This document shows positions 44,601 to 52,403 of a DNA stretch of 64,000 nt, in pieces. Each line of letters opens with the position of its first letter. The stretch's first letter is position 1. The position numbers and the translations under genes are program-made. The notes below the pieces were generated by a model. The model saw nothing but the letters and a program-made list of their open reading frames with translations. It was not told where the DNA came from and made no database searches. The stretch is from QYQD01 sp040754095 (GTDB taxonomy: Bacteria; Desulfobacterota; QYQD01). The stretch covers positions 28,681 to 92,680 of the forward strand of contig JBFMFO010000010.1 in the NCBI GenBank assembly GCA_040754095.1, in the 5' to 3' direction.

Positions 44601-44713
44601 TAAATACGGACCTTTTGGAAGTTCCGCTGCGTCTTGGGGATCTGGACAGGAGCATTCGATTCGTCGAGAGCCATTTCAGCGATATTAGGACAATCCTCAG
44701 AGGCGCAGAATGA
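41636..44713 (+). CDS. Sacsin-type GHKL ATPase with C-terminal zinc/HNH-like domain
   Basis: About 1025 residues. The N-terminus carries a GHKL ATP-binding domain with N-box FELIQNAEDNSY, the NEIGFSLDNVDAI segment and the lid GYIGEKGIGFKSVF, as in sacsin and Hsp90-like proteins. The long middle region is unassigned. Near the end are CQIC (about 921) and CPLC (about 962), with HEAQ between, a treble-clef or HNH-like zinc site. GTG at 41636 is preferred because AGCGAGG lies 8 bp upstream; GTG at 41627 is also in frame. It overlaps the HEPN-helicase gene. Base composition is more A+T-rich than the housekeeping genes. Confidence 0.85.
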   Translation: MSDSNREEHIRNIRYDFQASQRVKDSLNNSVQALARDLYSKDTHFIFELIQNAEDNSYEAVEPSLSFRLGKCDPTGTQGSDGVLIVQNNEIGFSLDNVDAICAVGKTTKRKIQGYIGEKGIGFKSVFRVTSNPHIFSNGYSFCLPEYDEETGLGYIVPQWVVRVPEGINPSHTTIILPLDKNGFGYGEIEKMLRDIEPETILFLSKLKEINIETDTGDALTILKDDHDMPQVQIMLEGTMRGESFSRVDEFLLYSKTFDKPPDVLHEKRNGIDKRDGSIAFPLNKDAKSIGKMFAYLPVRSDTGLPFLINADFILPSSREEIRDIPWNRWLMGCIAELAASTLLRLKERGLLTIDLLEALASRVQEISENSIFYPIVRSVSDAFVDKELLPADDGTFVSARNAKLASAEWLRKLLREEQLRLLYKTELKWISGEVTERGRHDLWKYIREKLEVEEVTPDGLARKVDSAFFEKQTDQWIVDFYRQLLNQKALWKKGSGSYWDSDGPLRQKSFIRLQDGSHVRPFDDDKPNAYLVKQTALDVSLLTVKVEIIKDDEARRFLSDLGIPEFDIVAEVIEHVIPKYTSAPPPKTDEHQQDIEKILEAFKTDSQEKRTSLKRALQEKPFILATAPISDGAVYRRPHELYFQDDTLEMYFAGNFEVGFISSIYQDAVLNMFKDLGVSEDVRVHRRSPDYRGIIIIKDGHGSHERGLRGFDPDIQVEGLECALASLTIEKSRFIWNCIAIPNAECIRGTVERSSRQNYENSSKEERVSQSFGRLLKESEWLPGIDGKFHNPSELSLNDLPEQFESNEKLAEMLGMKKDVVARFAEEVGIPTEDIDLLRKYPEEFSQWKAQMAARIENPEFPTRTVKNLERRQERLTEQLADAPEKEYEECQRSVRTTRGAVEPSLWLREQYTNDAGQMVCQICKEEMPFKKRDGEYYFEAVEALSKDYFSREHEAQFLALCPLCAAMYKELVKKDEEAIADLRNALLNTDLLEVPLRLGDLDRSIRFVESHFSDIRTILRGAE

Positions 44714-44840
44714 CGAAGAGCTTCAAACTCATCTTCCCGATAGGAATAGGATAATCTGTTAGGGGTGAGGACTTATGAAGAGGCTACGAAACACACGAAA
44801 GGCACAAAACGAGAGATGATGACCTTGCGTCTTTTTTCTG
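44714..44840. other. Island right-flank intergenic DNA
   Basis: No gene is seen. It contains the first of two copies of AATCTGTTAGGGGT (44753-44766; second at 45159-45172), 406 bp apart, around the repeat element. Confidence 0.4.
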
Positions 44841-44961
44841 AAAAATTGAAGCTCCCCGCAGCAAGCTGCGGGGAATCTCCGTATGTAAGGTAAAAAGCAT
44901 AGTATTCGCTCGCTAACCCCGCTGCAAGCAGCGGAGAATGCGCTCGCTATGCATGTTCAAA
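44841..44961 (-). repeat. Dispersed two-hairpin repeat, copy 3 (inverted)
   Basis: AAAAATTGAAGCTCCCCGC begins the element. It has a GCAGCAAGCTGC hairpin, the TCTCCGTATGTAAGGTAAAA linker, a second CCCCGCTGCAAGCAGCGGAG hairpin and GCGCTCGCTATGCATG. Its reverse complement matches copy 1 throughout. It lies between the defence module and the phosphohexomutase gene. Confidence 0.85.
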
Positions 44962-45183
44962 TACCGTTCTGGCATCCACGGCTTGGTATCTGTCGGATTT
45001 GGGAGAGGAATGTATTACCCGAGGCCAGAATGCAAAATGGTGTAAGACTGAAATCTGGGAATTGGGTAATACCGAATGAATTAGGTAATGAAATTGGTAA
45101 TAGGAAATGACCTATTTTTTCTCTGTGTCCCTGTGGTTAGCTTTGGACAATACTGAAAAATCTGTTAGGGGTAATTATATATA
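44962..45183. other. Intergenic region upstream of phosphohexomutase
   Basis: No gene. It contains filler words (GGTAATGAAATTGGTAATAGGAAATG, CTCTGTGTCCCTGTGG) and the second AATCTGTTAGGGGT copy (45159-45172), whose AGGGG may serve as the ribosome binding site of the next gene. Confidence 0.4.
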
Positions 45184-46908
45184 ATGATGCGATGTGAGGA
45201 GATGAGCAAGGAGATTCGGGCTAAATACATCATGTCGGGCAACCATGCCGGGAGCAATTATTTTGGGGCCATTTCTGAACTGGTGCAGTTAAGAAATACC
45301 GATCCGGATAACAGGGTCTTTTATCAGAAAGAGATCGACGGTATTTATTCCCTGGTCAGGGACGAGATCCTGACCTCGCAGGCCAGGCCCGTATCGCCGG
45401 TCAAGTTCGGCACCTCGGGCTGGCGCGGCATCATCGGGAAAGACCTGACGGTCAAGTCGGTAGGCCATGTGACCCAGGCCATAGTCAATATGTACAAAAG
45501 TTTGGACAACGGTTCGGCGTTGAGTTCGAGTCTGGGGGTGAGGAGCTATAAAGAGGCCCGGGAACGCGGCTGTGTGCTTGGCCATGACAATCGCTTCGGC
45601 GGCGAGATATTTGCGCAGGCCGTGGCGGAGCTATTGACTGCCCACGGCTTCCGGGTTCACTTTGCCGGAGAGTCCACCACCGGCGTCCTTTCCGCCGCGG
45701 TTATGGAACTGGGAGCGGCCTTTTCCTGCAACCTGACACCGAGTCACAACCCACTGGAGTATGGCGGGTTTAAATTTAATGCGGCGGACGCCGGTCCGGC
45801 CTCGCCTGAGATAACAAAATTTATCCAGGAGAAGGCGCAAAAGATCATCGAGGGAGACCTGCCGGTGAAGAAAGGCGTTGACTCCTCTCTCATAAGCCCG
45901 TTTAATGCCCTGGACGTCTGGAAGGGTCTGATCAGAAAAAATAAGGCCATCCACCACATTGATTATGATGCGGTCATTGAAGAGTTTGGCCGGAGAGATG
46001 ACATTGTGGTAGCCGTGGACTGCGTGCACGGCGCAAGCCGGGTGCATATCAGAGACCTGTTGGGCGGTATTTCAACTGAGCGATTGATCATCCTTCGTGG
46101 AGAGGATGACCCAACGTTCGGCGGCGTGGCCCCGGAGCCCTCCGGCAAAAACATGCGGTTGGTAAACGAGGCGCTTAAGGCCCGCAAGGAGAGGTTAAAA
46201 CTCGGGGTTATCATGGACCCGGATGCAGACCGGATCAGGTTTACCGACGGCCGGGTAGAGATAGAGATGAATCAATTCGGGGCGCTGGCTTACCACTATC
46301 TCCATGAGGTCAAGGGCATCAAGGGCCTGGTGGCGAAGACCGTGGCTACCAGTAATTTTGCCAATGCTATAGCCGCGCAATTGGGCGAGGAGGTCTTTGA
46401 GCCTAAGGTAGGGTTTAAGGAATTTAAGCCGGTTATAGACCGGGCCGTAGTCTGTTTTGAAGAGAGCGACGGTATTACCGTAAAGGGACATACCCCGGAA
46501 AAGGACGCCTATATAGGGCTTATCCTGGCCCTGGCTATGACCCTTCATCTCAATCAGAATCTGGGCCCGTATCTGGCCGAGGTGCAAGATAAGTTCGGTC
46601 ATTTCTATGCCGCCCGGGATGCCGTAGTCGTATCACAAAAAGGAGAAGGACTTTCGGCTACTCTTAAGGTATTATCCCGGTATGTGGCCGGCACGAGATT
46701 AAAGGTCGGTACCGATGAAAAGGTTATCAGCCGACTCATAGATATCGACGGCTATAAGATGGTCTTTGAAGACGGGAGCTGGCTTCTGATCCGGCCTTCC
46801 GGGACAGAGCCCAAGGTCAGATTCTATGTGGAGGCACGTTCCGAAGAGGGTAAAAAAGACCTGTTCGATACGGCCGGGGGACTGTTGAGGGAGATTGGTT
46901 TGATTTAA
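45184..46908 (+). CDS. Phosphoglucomutase/phosphomannomutase family protein
   Basis: 574 residues of the alpha-D-phosphohexomutase superfamily. Motifs in order: FGTSGWRG (about 75-82), the phospho-serine loop TPSHNPLEYGG, the metal-binding DPDADRIRF, the sugar-binding FEESDGIT and the phosphate-binding RPSGTEPKVRFYV. The length is above the 450-residue bacterial norm because of an N-terminal extension of about 70 residues. The substrate is probably glucose-1/6-phosphate or mannose-phosphate. It ends in a terminator at 46907-46957. Confidence 0.93.
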   Translation: MMRCEEMSKEIRAKYIMSGNHAGSNYFGAISELVQLRNTDPDNRVFYQKEIDGIYSLVRDEILTSQARPVSPVKFGTSGWRGIIGKDLTVKSVGHVTQAIVNMYKSLDNGSALSSSLGVRSYKEARERGCVLGHDNRFGGEIFAQAVAELLTAHGFRVHFAGESTTGVLSAAVMELGAAFSCNLTPSHNPLEYGGFKFNAADAGPASPEITKFIQEKAQKIIEGDLPVKKGVDSSLISPFNALDVWKGLIRKNKAIHHIDYDAVIEEFGRRDDIVVAVDCVHGASRVHIRDLLGGISTERLIILRGEDDPTFGGVAPEPSGKNMRLVNEALKARKERLKLGVIMDPDADRIRFTDGRVEIEMNQFGALAYHYLHEVKGIKGLVAKTVATSNFANAIAAQLGEEVFEPKVGFKEFKPVIDRAVVCFEESDGITVKGHTPEKDAYIGLILALAMTLHLNQNLGPYLAEVQDKFGHFYAARDAVVVSQKGEGLSATLKVLSRYVAGTRLKVGTDEKVISRLIDIDGYKMVFEDGSWLLIRPSGTEPKVRFYVEARSEEGKKDLFDTAGGLLREIGLI

Positions 46909-46957
46909 GCTCTCAGCTATAAGCATTCAGCTTATCGCTGACGACTGAGAGCTTTTT
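46907..46957 (+). terminator. Rho-independent terminator of phosphohexomutase gene
   Basis: AAGCTCTCAG (46907-46916) pairs with CTGAGAGCTT (46945-46954), followed by a T-run. The long loop contains a smaller dyad (AAGCATTCAGCTTAT). Confidence 0.75.
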
Positions 46958-46974
46958 AGTGATGGAGTGATTAT

Positions 46975-48405
46975 ATGTTCGAATTGGATATGCAGCTAAA
47001 TAAGATGCCGGAAAAGGTGCAGAGCGTCCATCTTATGGGTATCTGCGGGACAGGCATGGGCGCCCTGGCCGGGATGCTTAAGGAAAAAGGCCTTGAGGTC
47101 ACCGGTTCCGATACCCAGGTCTATCCGCCCATGAGCACTTTTCTGGCCTCTATCGGTATCAAGATCTTTCAGGGCTATAGCCTGGATAACCTAAATCACG
47201 ATCCTGATCTGGTCATTGTCGGCAACGTGATCCGCCGCGAAAATGAAGAGGTACGAGGCCTGGCCGAAAGGAATATCCCCTTTCTTTCTTTTCCCCAGGC
47301 GTTGAGTCACCTCTTCTTAAAGGGAAAAATCCCGCTGGTGGTGGCCGGTACCCATGGAAAGACCACTACGGCCTCCATTCTGGCGGCCATACTGGAACAT
47401 GCCGGACTGGACCCCGGTTTCATGATCGGGGGTATCGTCAAGGGGTTTGGGCGCAATTATAAACTGGGCAAGGGGCCTTATTTTGTAATAGAGGGCGATG
47501 AATATGATACGGCCTTTTTTGACAAGGGGCCCAAGTTCCTGCACTACCGGCCCCATATAGCCATATTGACCAGCGTGGAGTTCGATCATGCCGATATCTA
47601 CCGGGATCTGGCGGAAGTAAAGGACGCCTTCCGGCGTTTTGTCCGGATTATCCCGTCGTCAGGCGCTTTGGTGGCGCATACGGAGGACGGGATAGTAAGA
47701 GAGGTTATTAAGGATGCCCCCTGCACGGTTATAGGATATGGTGAAGACAAGGGGTTGACATGGAGCTTGGCAGATTGTCTGACTGAAGGAGGAGGGACGG
47801 AGTTTTCCGTTAAAAAAGAGGGCGGATTTTATGCCCGCTTTACCGGCCCGCTTATAGGCAGGCACAATGCCCTGAATACCCTGGCGGTCATAGCGGTTTT
47901 GGACAGGATAGGCATTGCGCCGGAGGCGATTCAGGCCGGGCTGTCTTCCTTTCAGGGGGTGCGCCGCCGGCAGGAGGTAAGGGGTATAAAGAATGATGTC
48001 ACCGTCATCGACGATTTTGCCCACCACCCTACGGCCGTGCGCGAGACCCTTCTGGCCCTCAGGGCCGCTTATCCGGGGAGGCGTTTGATAGCGGTTTTTG
48101 AACCAAGAACCAATTCCAGCCGTCGCAGGGTATTTCAGGATGATTATGCCCTTTCATTTGATGCGGCTGATTCCATAATTGTGCGTGAACCGCCTGGTCT
48201 GGAAAATATCCCGGAACAGGATCGCTTCTCGTCCAGGAACCTGGTTGAGGATTTAAAGACACGGGGCCGGACCGCCTATTATTTTCCCGACACAGACGGC
48301 ATATTAGGATTTTTGAAGGAACATGCCGGGGGAGGGGATGTAATTGCCGTTATGTCCAACGGCGGTTTTGACAATATCCACCAGAGATTGTTGGATATCT
48401 TGTAG
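46975..48405 (+). CDS. mpl: UDP-N-acetylmuramate:L-Ala-gamma-D-Glu-meso-DAP ligase
   Basis: 476 residues of the Mur ligase family, most like Mpl, which re-attaches recycled tripeptide to UDP-MurNAc. N-terminal VHLMGICGTGMGALAGML, P-loop VVAGTHGKTTTASILA, IEGDEYDTAFFDKGPKF (the characteristic Mpl segment), EFDHADIYRDL, and C-terminal FAHHPTAVRETL and FEPRTNSSRR are visible. The acidic EGDEYDTAF segment favours Mpl over MurC. It fits with the LD-carboxypeptidase 11 kb upstream in murein recycling. It is a monocistronic-looking gene. Confidence 0.93.
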   Translation: MFELDMQLNKMPEKVQSVHLMGICGTGMGALAGMLKEKGLEVTGSDTQVYPPMSTFLASIGIKIFQGYSLDNLNHDPDLVIVGNVIRRENEEVRGLAERNIPFLSFPQALSHLFLKGKIPLVVAGTHGKTTTASILAAILEHAGLDPGFMIGGIVKGFGRNYKLGKGPYFVIEGDEYDTAFFDKGPKFLHYRPHIAILTSVEFDHADIYRDLAEVKDAFRRFVRIIPSSGALVAHTEDGIVREVIKDAPCTVIGYGEDKGLTWSLADCLTEGGGTEFSVKKEGGFYARFTGPLIGRHNALNTLAVIAVLDRIGIAPEAIQAGLSSFQGVRRRQEVRGIKNDVTVIDDFAHHPTAVRETLLALRAAYPGRRLIAVFEPRTNSSRRRVFQDDYALSFDAADSIIVREPPGLENIPEQDRFSSRNLVEDLKTRGRTAYYFPDTDGILGFLKEHAGGGDVIAVMSNGGFDNIHQRLLDIL

Positions 48406-48543
48406 CTACTTAGCCATAAAGTCACCAAGGCGCCAACGATGAGTGAGAAGAAACTATTCTATAATCTTAGTGTCTTTGTGTATTAGTGGCTGAATGGATG
48501 TTATTTTATAAGGTTACGAAATGAGGCCTCATTCAAATTTCGC

Positions 48544-48570
48544 TTGACAAATATAAGTGATGGTTATAAA
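48544..48570 (+). promoter_or_regulatory. Candidate sigma-70 promoter of the qrc operon
   Basis: TTGACA (48544-48549) and TATAAA (48565-48570) are spaced by 15 bp, slightly short, about 33 bp before the first qrc gene. No competing site is seen. Confidence 0.55.
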
Positions 48571-48602
48571 AGAATCGCAGCTAAAGGTATAAAGGGGGAG
48601 GC

Positions 48603-49202
48603 TTGACCGAGATGTCTGAAGAGCACGCAACGAGTGGTGGAAGAGAAGGGGGGCACAAGCAGGCCGGCGGGGGGTTAGGTATGCTGGCTGCTGGTTTTGT
48701 AGTAGCCATTGTGGTTGGCTGGCTTCTTTACCCGGCTATTGTCATGTCTTCGAAGCCTCAACCCATTAATTTCAATCATAAGGTGCACGGTGCAGAAGGA
48801 GCGGGATTAGCCTGTGACGGTTGCCATACGTTTCGTGAAGATGGCAGCTTTACCGGCATCCCCAGGCTGGATAACTGTATCCAGTGCCATGAATCAGCAC
48901 AGGGCGAGAGCCCGGATGAGGCCAAGCTGGTCGAACAGTATGTCACGCCCAACAAGGAGATACCGTGGCTTAGTTATTCCTATCAGCCATTGTGTGTCTT
49001 CTTTTCCCATGCCGCCCATGTCAAGATGGCCCAACTGGAATGCACGACATGCCATGAGGATATGAGCAAATCCAGCAGCAGTCCTCCGGTAAAGGTCTAT
49101 AGAATATCAGGCTACAGCAAGGATACCATGTCCATGGAAGAGTGTGAGGATTGCCACGCCAAAAAGGGCACGAGCAACGCCTGTTTTGTGTGTCATAAAT
49201 GA
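48603..49202 (+). CDS. qrcA: QrcA-like membrane-anchored multihaem cytochrome c
   Basis: 199 residues: one N-terminal TM (about 27-48, LAAGFVVAIVVGWLLYPAIV) and a periplasmic domain with five CxxCH haem motifs (CDGCH, CIQCH, CTTCH, CEDCH, CFVCH) plus extra His residues such as FSHAAHVK for axial ligation. QrcA from Desulfovibrio is described as hexahaem; only five canonical motifs can be counted here. It starts at TTG after GGGGGAGG. It takes electrons from the periplasmic tetrahaem cytochrome pool and passes them towards QrcB/C/D and menaquinone. First gene of the four-gene operon. Confidence 0.88.
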   Translation: MTEMSEEHATSGGREGGHKQAGGGLGMLAAGFVVAIVVGWLLYPAIVMSSKPQPINFNHKVHGAEGAGLACDGCHTFREDGSFTGIPRLDNCIQCHESAQGESPDEAKLVEQYVTPNKEIPWLSYSYQPLCVFFSHAAHVKMAQLECTTCHEDMSKSSSSPPVKVYRISGYSKDTMSMEECEDCHAKKGTSNACFVCHK

Positions 49203-49246
49203 TGTTGGGAGTTTGTTTAACCAAAAGTCTTAAAGAGGGTTAACCT

Positions 49247-51571
49247 ATGAAATTAGATCGGAGAGGATTCCTGAAATTTGCTGTCGGGGGTGCGATAGGA
49301 ACCCTGGCCACGCCTATACCCTGGGACATGATCGATGAATCGGCTAAATTTACCGACCTTTGGGCCCCGGAGCCCGCTAAGGGGCCGTCTTCATTCGTTC
49401 ATAGCACCTGCCGGCTTTGCCCGGGAGGCTGCGGTATAACTCTGCGGCTGGTTGAGGACAAATCGGGCCGCGATGAGTGGCGGGGCTGGCATCATAAAGA
49501 ATTTATAGACAGGCGCAGGCTTCCGGCGGTGCCTCTGCGGGCGGTTAAGATTGCCGGTAACCCTGAGCACCCGATAAATCAGGGCGGGATTTGCCCGCTG
49601 GGAGCGGCTGGATTACAGCTCTTATACGGGACAAACCGTATAACCACTCCGCTTAAGAGGACAAAACCGAGGGGGGAAGGCGAGGCCGCCTGGGAAAAGA
49701 TTACCTGGGATGAAGCCCTCAATATAGTGACCGGAAAGTTAAAGGAAATACGGGAAGCCGGCAATCCGCATACGGTAGCCTGTGTCCTGGATAACAAGAA
49801 AGGACTGACTGCAGAATTAATAGACCGTTTTTTCCGCGCCTATGGTTCTCCCAACGTGATTGCTATGCCCTCACAGGAGGATGTTGAGACCGTAGGTCTG
49901 TCATTGATGCAGGGAACAGGCGGGCATCTGGCCTATGACATGGAAAACAGCAAGTACGTCTTGTCCTTTGGGGCGGCATTGCTGGAGGGTTGGGGCGCTC
50001 CGGTTCATAACATGATAGTGTTTGGAAAATGGCAGGAGGCGAATGAGCATACCCTGGTTCAGATAGAACCAAACTGTTCCATCACCGCCTCCAAGGCGGA
50101 TAAATGGCTGGCGGTAAAACCGGGGACTGAGGCTGCCTTGGCTCTGGGCATGGCTAACGTCATTGTTACGGAAGGGTTGTATGACCATTCATCTGTCGCA
50201 CGTTGCCAGGGATTTGAAGGATTCAAAGCGCTCCTTGAGAGCGAGTATGATCCCCGTAAGGTCTCAGAGATAACAGGAATCCCGGCGAACGTCATTGCCA
50301 ATACAGCCCGTGCCTTTGCCGTGACGAGGCCTGCGGTTGCGGTCTATGGCCGCGGCCAGGGAGTGATGTCCGGCAACCTGGCGGAATTTATGAGCATCTA
50401 TAGCCTCAATGCCCTGGTGGGCAGTATCGGCGCAAAGGGCGGGGTGGTTGTACAGCGGGAGGTGCCGTTTAGTTCCTGGCCGGCGCTGGCAACAGATGCG
50501 GTAGCCCAGCAGGGACTCTCCCAGCCTCGGATCGATGGGGAAGGCGGGGAGATTAAGCATGGCGTTTCCATGGCGCATAACTTGACCGCAGCGCTTAAGA
50601 GTGGCGCGGTTAATGCCCTGGTAGTCCACGAAGCCAATCCGTGCTATGCGCTGCCCGGGGCCAATAAGTTCGAGGAAGCGGCGGCGAAAGTGCCCTTTGT
50701 GGTGGCCCTTACGAGTTGTATGAATGAAACCGCCCGGTCGGCAGATATTATTTTGCCGGTTGCTTCTTATCTGGAAAGGTTGGAGGATGTAACTTCGGCG
50801 GCCCGGGTTCCTTACGCCTCCATGAGTTTGACCCGGCCCGTTCTGGCTAATGTACCTGAGGCCAGGCACCCCGGAGATGTCTTCCTGACCTTGGCTAAGG
50901 CCATGGGCGGAAGCGTCGGCAGTTCGCTGCCCTGGGATAACTTCGAGGCCTTGCTTAAGGAAAAAGTCGGGGGGATTTTTGCCTCCAGACGAGGCCGGAT
51001 TGGAGATCAGGAAGTGGCCATGCTCGGCTCGCCAGATGAGCTATGGGAGGGTCTCAATGCCGGGAAGTGCTGGTATGAGGATCCGGTATTTGGAGGCGGG
51101 GGGCTTACATTTAGTCCTCAGGGCCGGACACCGCGCCTTGAGCCGGTAAGCTGGATGAAGGCCTCTCGGGAGTTTCCGATGCTTTTAGTGGCTTATGAGA
51201 ATATCAATATAGCAAATCGCAGGGCAGTGGACACGCTACCCTATCTGACGAAAAATATCGACAACATTGTCCTTCAGAAACATGACCTTTTGGTTCGGGT
51301 AAATCCGGAGACGGCCGGCCGGTTGAGACTGCTTGAAGGGGATGCGGCCACAGTTCAATGTCCTGCCGGAAGATTATCAGTTCGTGTTCACATGGATGTG
51401 GGTATGATGCCGGATGTTATCGGCATTCCCCTCGGGCTGGGACATAGCAATGATGACCCGTTTTTGACTGGAAAAGGCGTTAATGCCTATGAGGTACTCG
51501 AGCCGGAATTAGACCCGGTGACTGGCCTGGCTGTGTGGTGGGGAACGCGGGCTAAACTTATAAAAGTATGA
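49247..51571 (+). CDS. qrcB: QrcB-like molybdopterin-oxidoreductase-family subunit
   Basis: 774 residues with a twin-arginine signal (LDRRGFLKFAVGGAIG), so it is exported folded. A 4Fe-4S site follows as CRLCPGGCGI with a later Cys in GGICPLGAAG. The bulk matches the DMSO-reductase-like fold (WEKITWDEALNIV, YGRGQGVMSG, NPCYALPGANK, RVNPETAGRLRL). In Desulfovibrio the Qrc subunit of this type lacks molybdenum, so it is probably structural or electron-conducting rather than catalytic. It sits between the cytochrome and iron-sulfur genes. Confidence 0.9.
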   Translation: MKLDRRGFLKFAVGGAIGTLATPIPWDMIDESAKFTDLWAPEPAKGPSSFVHSTCRLCPGGCGITLRLVEDKSGRDEWRGWHHKEFIDRRRLPAVPLRAVKIAGNPEHPINQGGICPLGAAGLQLLYGTNRITTPLKRTKPRGEGEAAWEKITWDEALNIVTGKLKEIREAGNPHTVACVLDNKKGLTAELIDRFFRAYGSPNVIAMPSQEDVETVGLSLMQGTGGHLAYDMENSKYVLSFGAALLEGWGAPVHNMIVFGKWQEANEHTLVQIEPNCSITASKADKWLAVKPGTEAALALGMANVIVTEGLYDHSSVARCQGFEGFKALLESEYDPRKVSEITGIPANVIANTARAFAVTRPAVAVYGRGQGVMSGNLAEFMSIYSLNALVGSIGAKGGVVVQREVPFSSWPALATDAVAQQGLSQPRIDGEGGEIKHGVSMAHNLTAALKSGAVNALVVHEANPCYALPGANKFEEAAAKVPFVVALTSCMNETARSADIILPVASYLERLEDVTSAARVPYASMSLTRPVLANVPEARHPGDVFLTLAKAMGGSVGSSLPWDNFEALLKEKVGGIFASRRGRIGDQEVAMLGSPDELWEGLNAGKCWYEDPVFGGGGLTFSPQGRTPRLEPVSWMKASREFPMLLVAYENINIANRRAVDTLPYLTKNIDNIVLQKHDLLVRVNPETAGRLRLLEGDAATVQCPAGRLSVRVHMDVGMMPDVIGIPLGLGHSNDDPFLTGKGVNAYEVLEPELDPVTGLAVWWGTRAKLIKV

Positions 51572-51580
51572 GGTTGAGAT

Positions 51581-52357
51581 ATGAGTGAGCATCATGAGGT
51601 CGCCAGTAAAGAAAAATACGGCATGGTTATTGACCTGGATAAGTGTACGGGTTGTGGCGCGTGTACGGTAGCCTGTCTTTCAGAGAATAACCATTACGTT
51701 CGGGAAGATGAGTCGGATAAACTCCATAGCGTTACCTGGATGAAGGTCTATAAGGTGACGAATGGCGCGCCGTTTCCAAATACAAAGGTGGCTTTCCTCC
51801 CGCGGCCCTGTATGCACTGCGATCACCATACACCGTGCGTTTCAGTATGCCCGGTTATGGCTACAGACTACAATCCATTGACCGGTATTGTCAGTCAGAT
51901 TTATACCAGATGTATAGGTTGCCGGTACTGCGTTGGGGCCTGCCCTTACCATGCCCGATATTTCAACTGGTGGGATCCGGTATGGCCGGAGGGTATGCAT
52001 AAGCTGTTAAACCCGGATATGTCTCCGCGTATGCGCGGTGTGGTGGAAAAATGCAGCTTTTGCAATCACCGGCAACAAAAGGCCAAAGATAAAGCCTACG
52101 TGGAAGGCCGGAAGGAATTGAAGGATGGCGAATATGTGACCGCCTGCGCCGAGGCCTGTCCTACCAGGGCTATTACCTTCGGAAACATGAAAGATCCGGA
52201 AAGCGCTATAGCCAAACTTATTAAAAGTCCAAGGGCCTTCCGGTTGCTTGAGAAGCTGGGCACTGAGCCGAAGGTCTATTATCTGAGCAGTGAGTCCTGG
52301 ATCAGAGAATTAGCGGATAATGCATTGGGGAGAAAGAAGACGGGCGGTCTGGCTTAA
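51581..52357 (+). CDS. qrcC: QrcC-like four-cluster iron-sulfur protein
   Basis: 258 residues of the NrfC/PsrB type. Four cysteine groups are visible: CTGCGACTVACLSEN, CMHCDHHTPCVSVCP, CIGCRYCVGACPYH and CSFCNHRQ...CAEACPTRAI, for four Fe-S clusters. It relays electrons from QrcA/B to the membrane subunit. It starts 9 bp after qrcB and has no signal peptide, so it is probably carried out with QrcB through Tat (inference). Confidence 0.93.
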   Translation: MSEHHEVASKEKYGMVIDLDKCTGCGACTVACLSENNHYVREDESDKLHSVTWMKVYKVTNGAPFPNTKVAFLPRPCMHCDHHTPCVSVCPVMATDYNPLTGIVSQIYTRCIGCRYCVGACPYHARYFNWWDPVWPEGMHKLLNPDMSPRMRGVVEKCSFCNHRQQKAKDKAYVEGRKELKDGEYVTACAEACPTRAITFGNMKDPESAIAKLIKSPRAFRLLEKLGTEPKVYYLSSESWIRELADNALGRKKTGGLA

Positions 52358-52403
52358 AAACAAGGGTTAAATCCTGAATTTTGGTTGAAAAGAGGGAAAG
52401 TAT

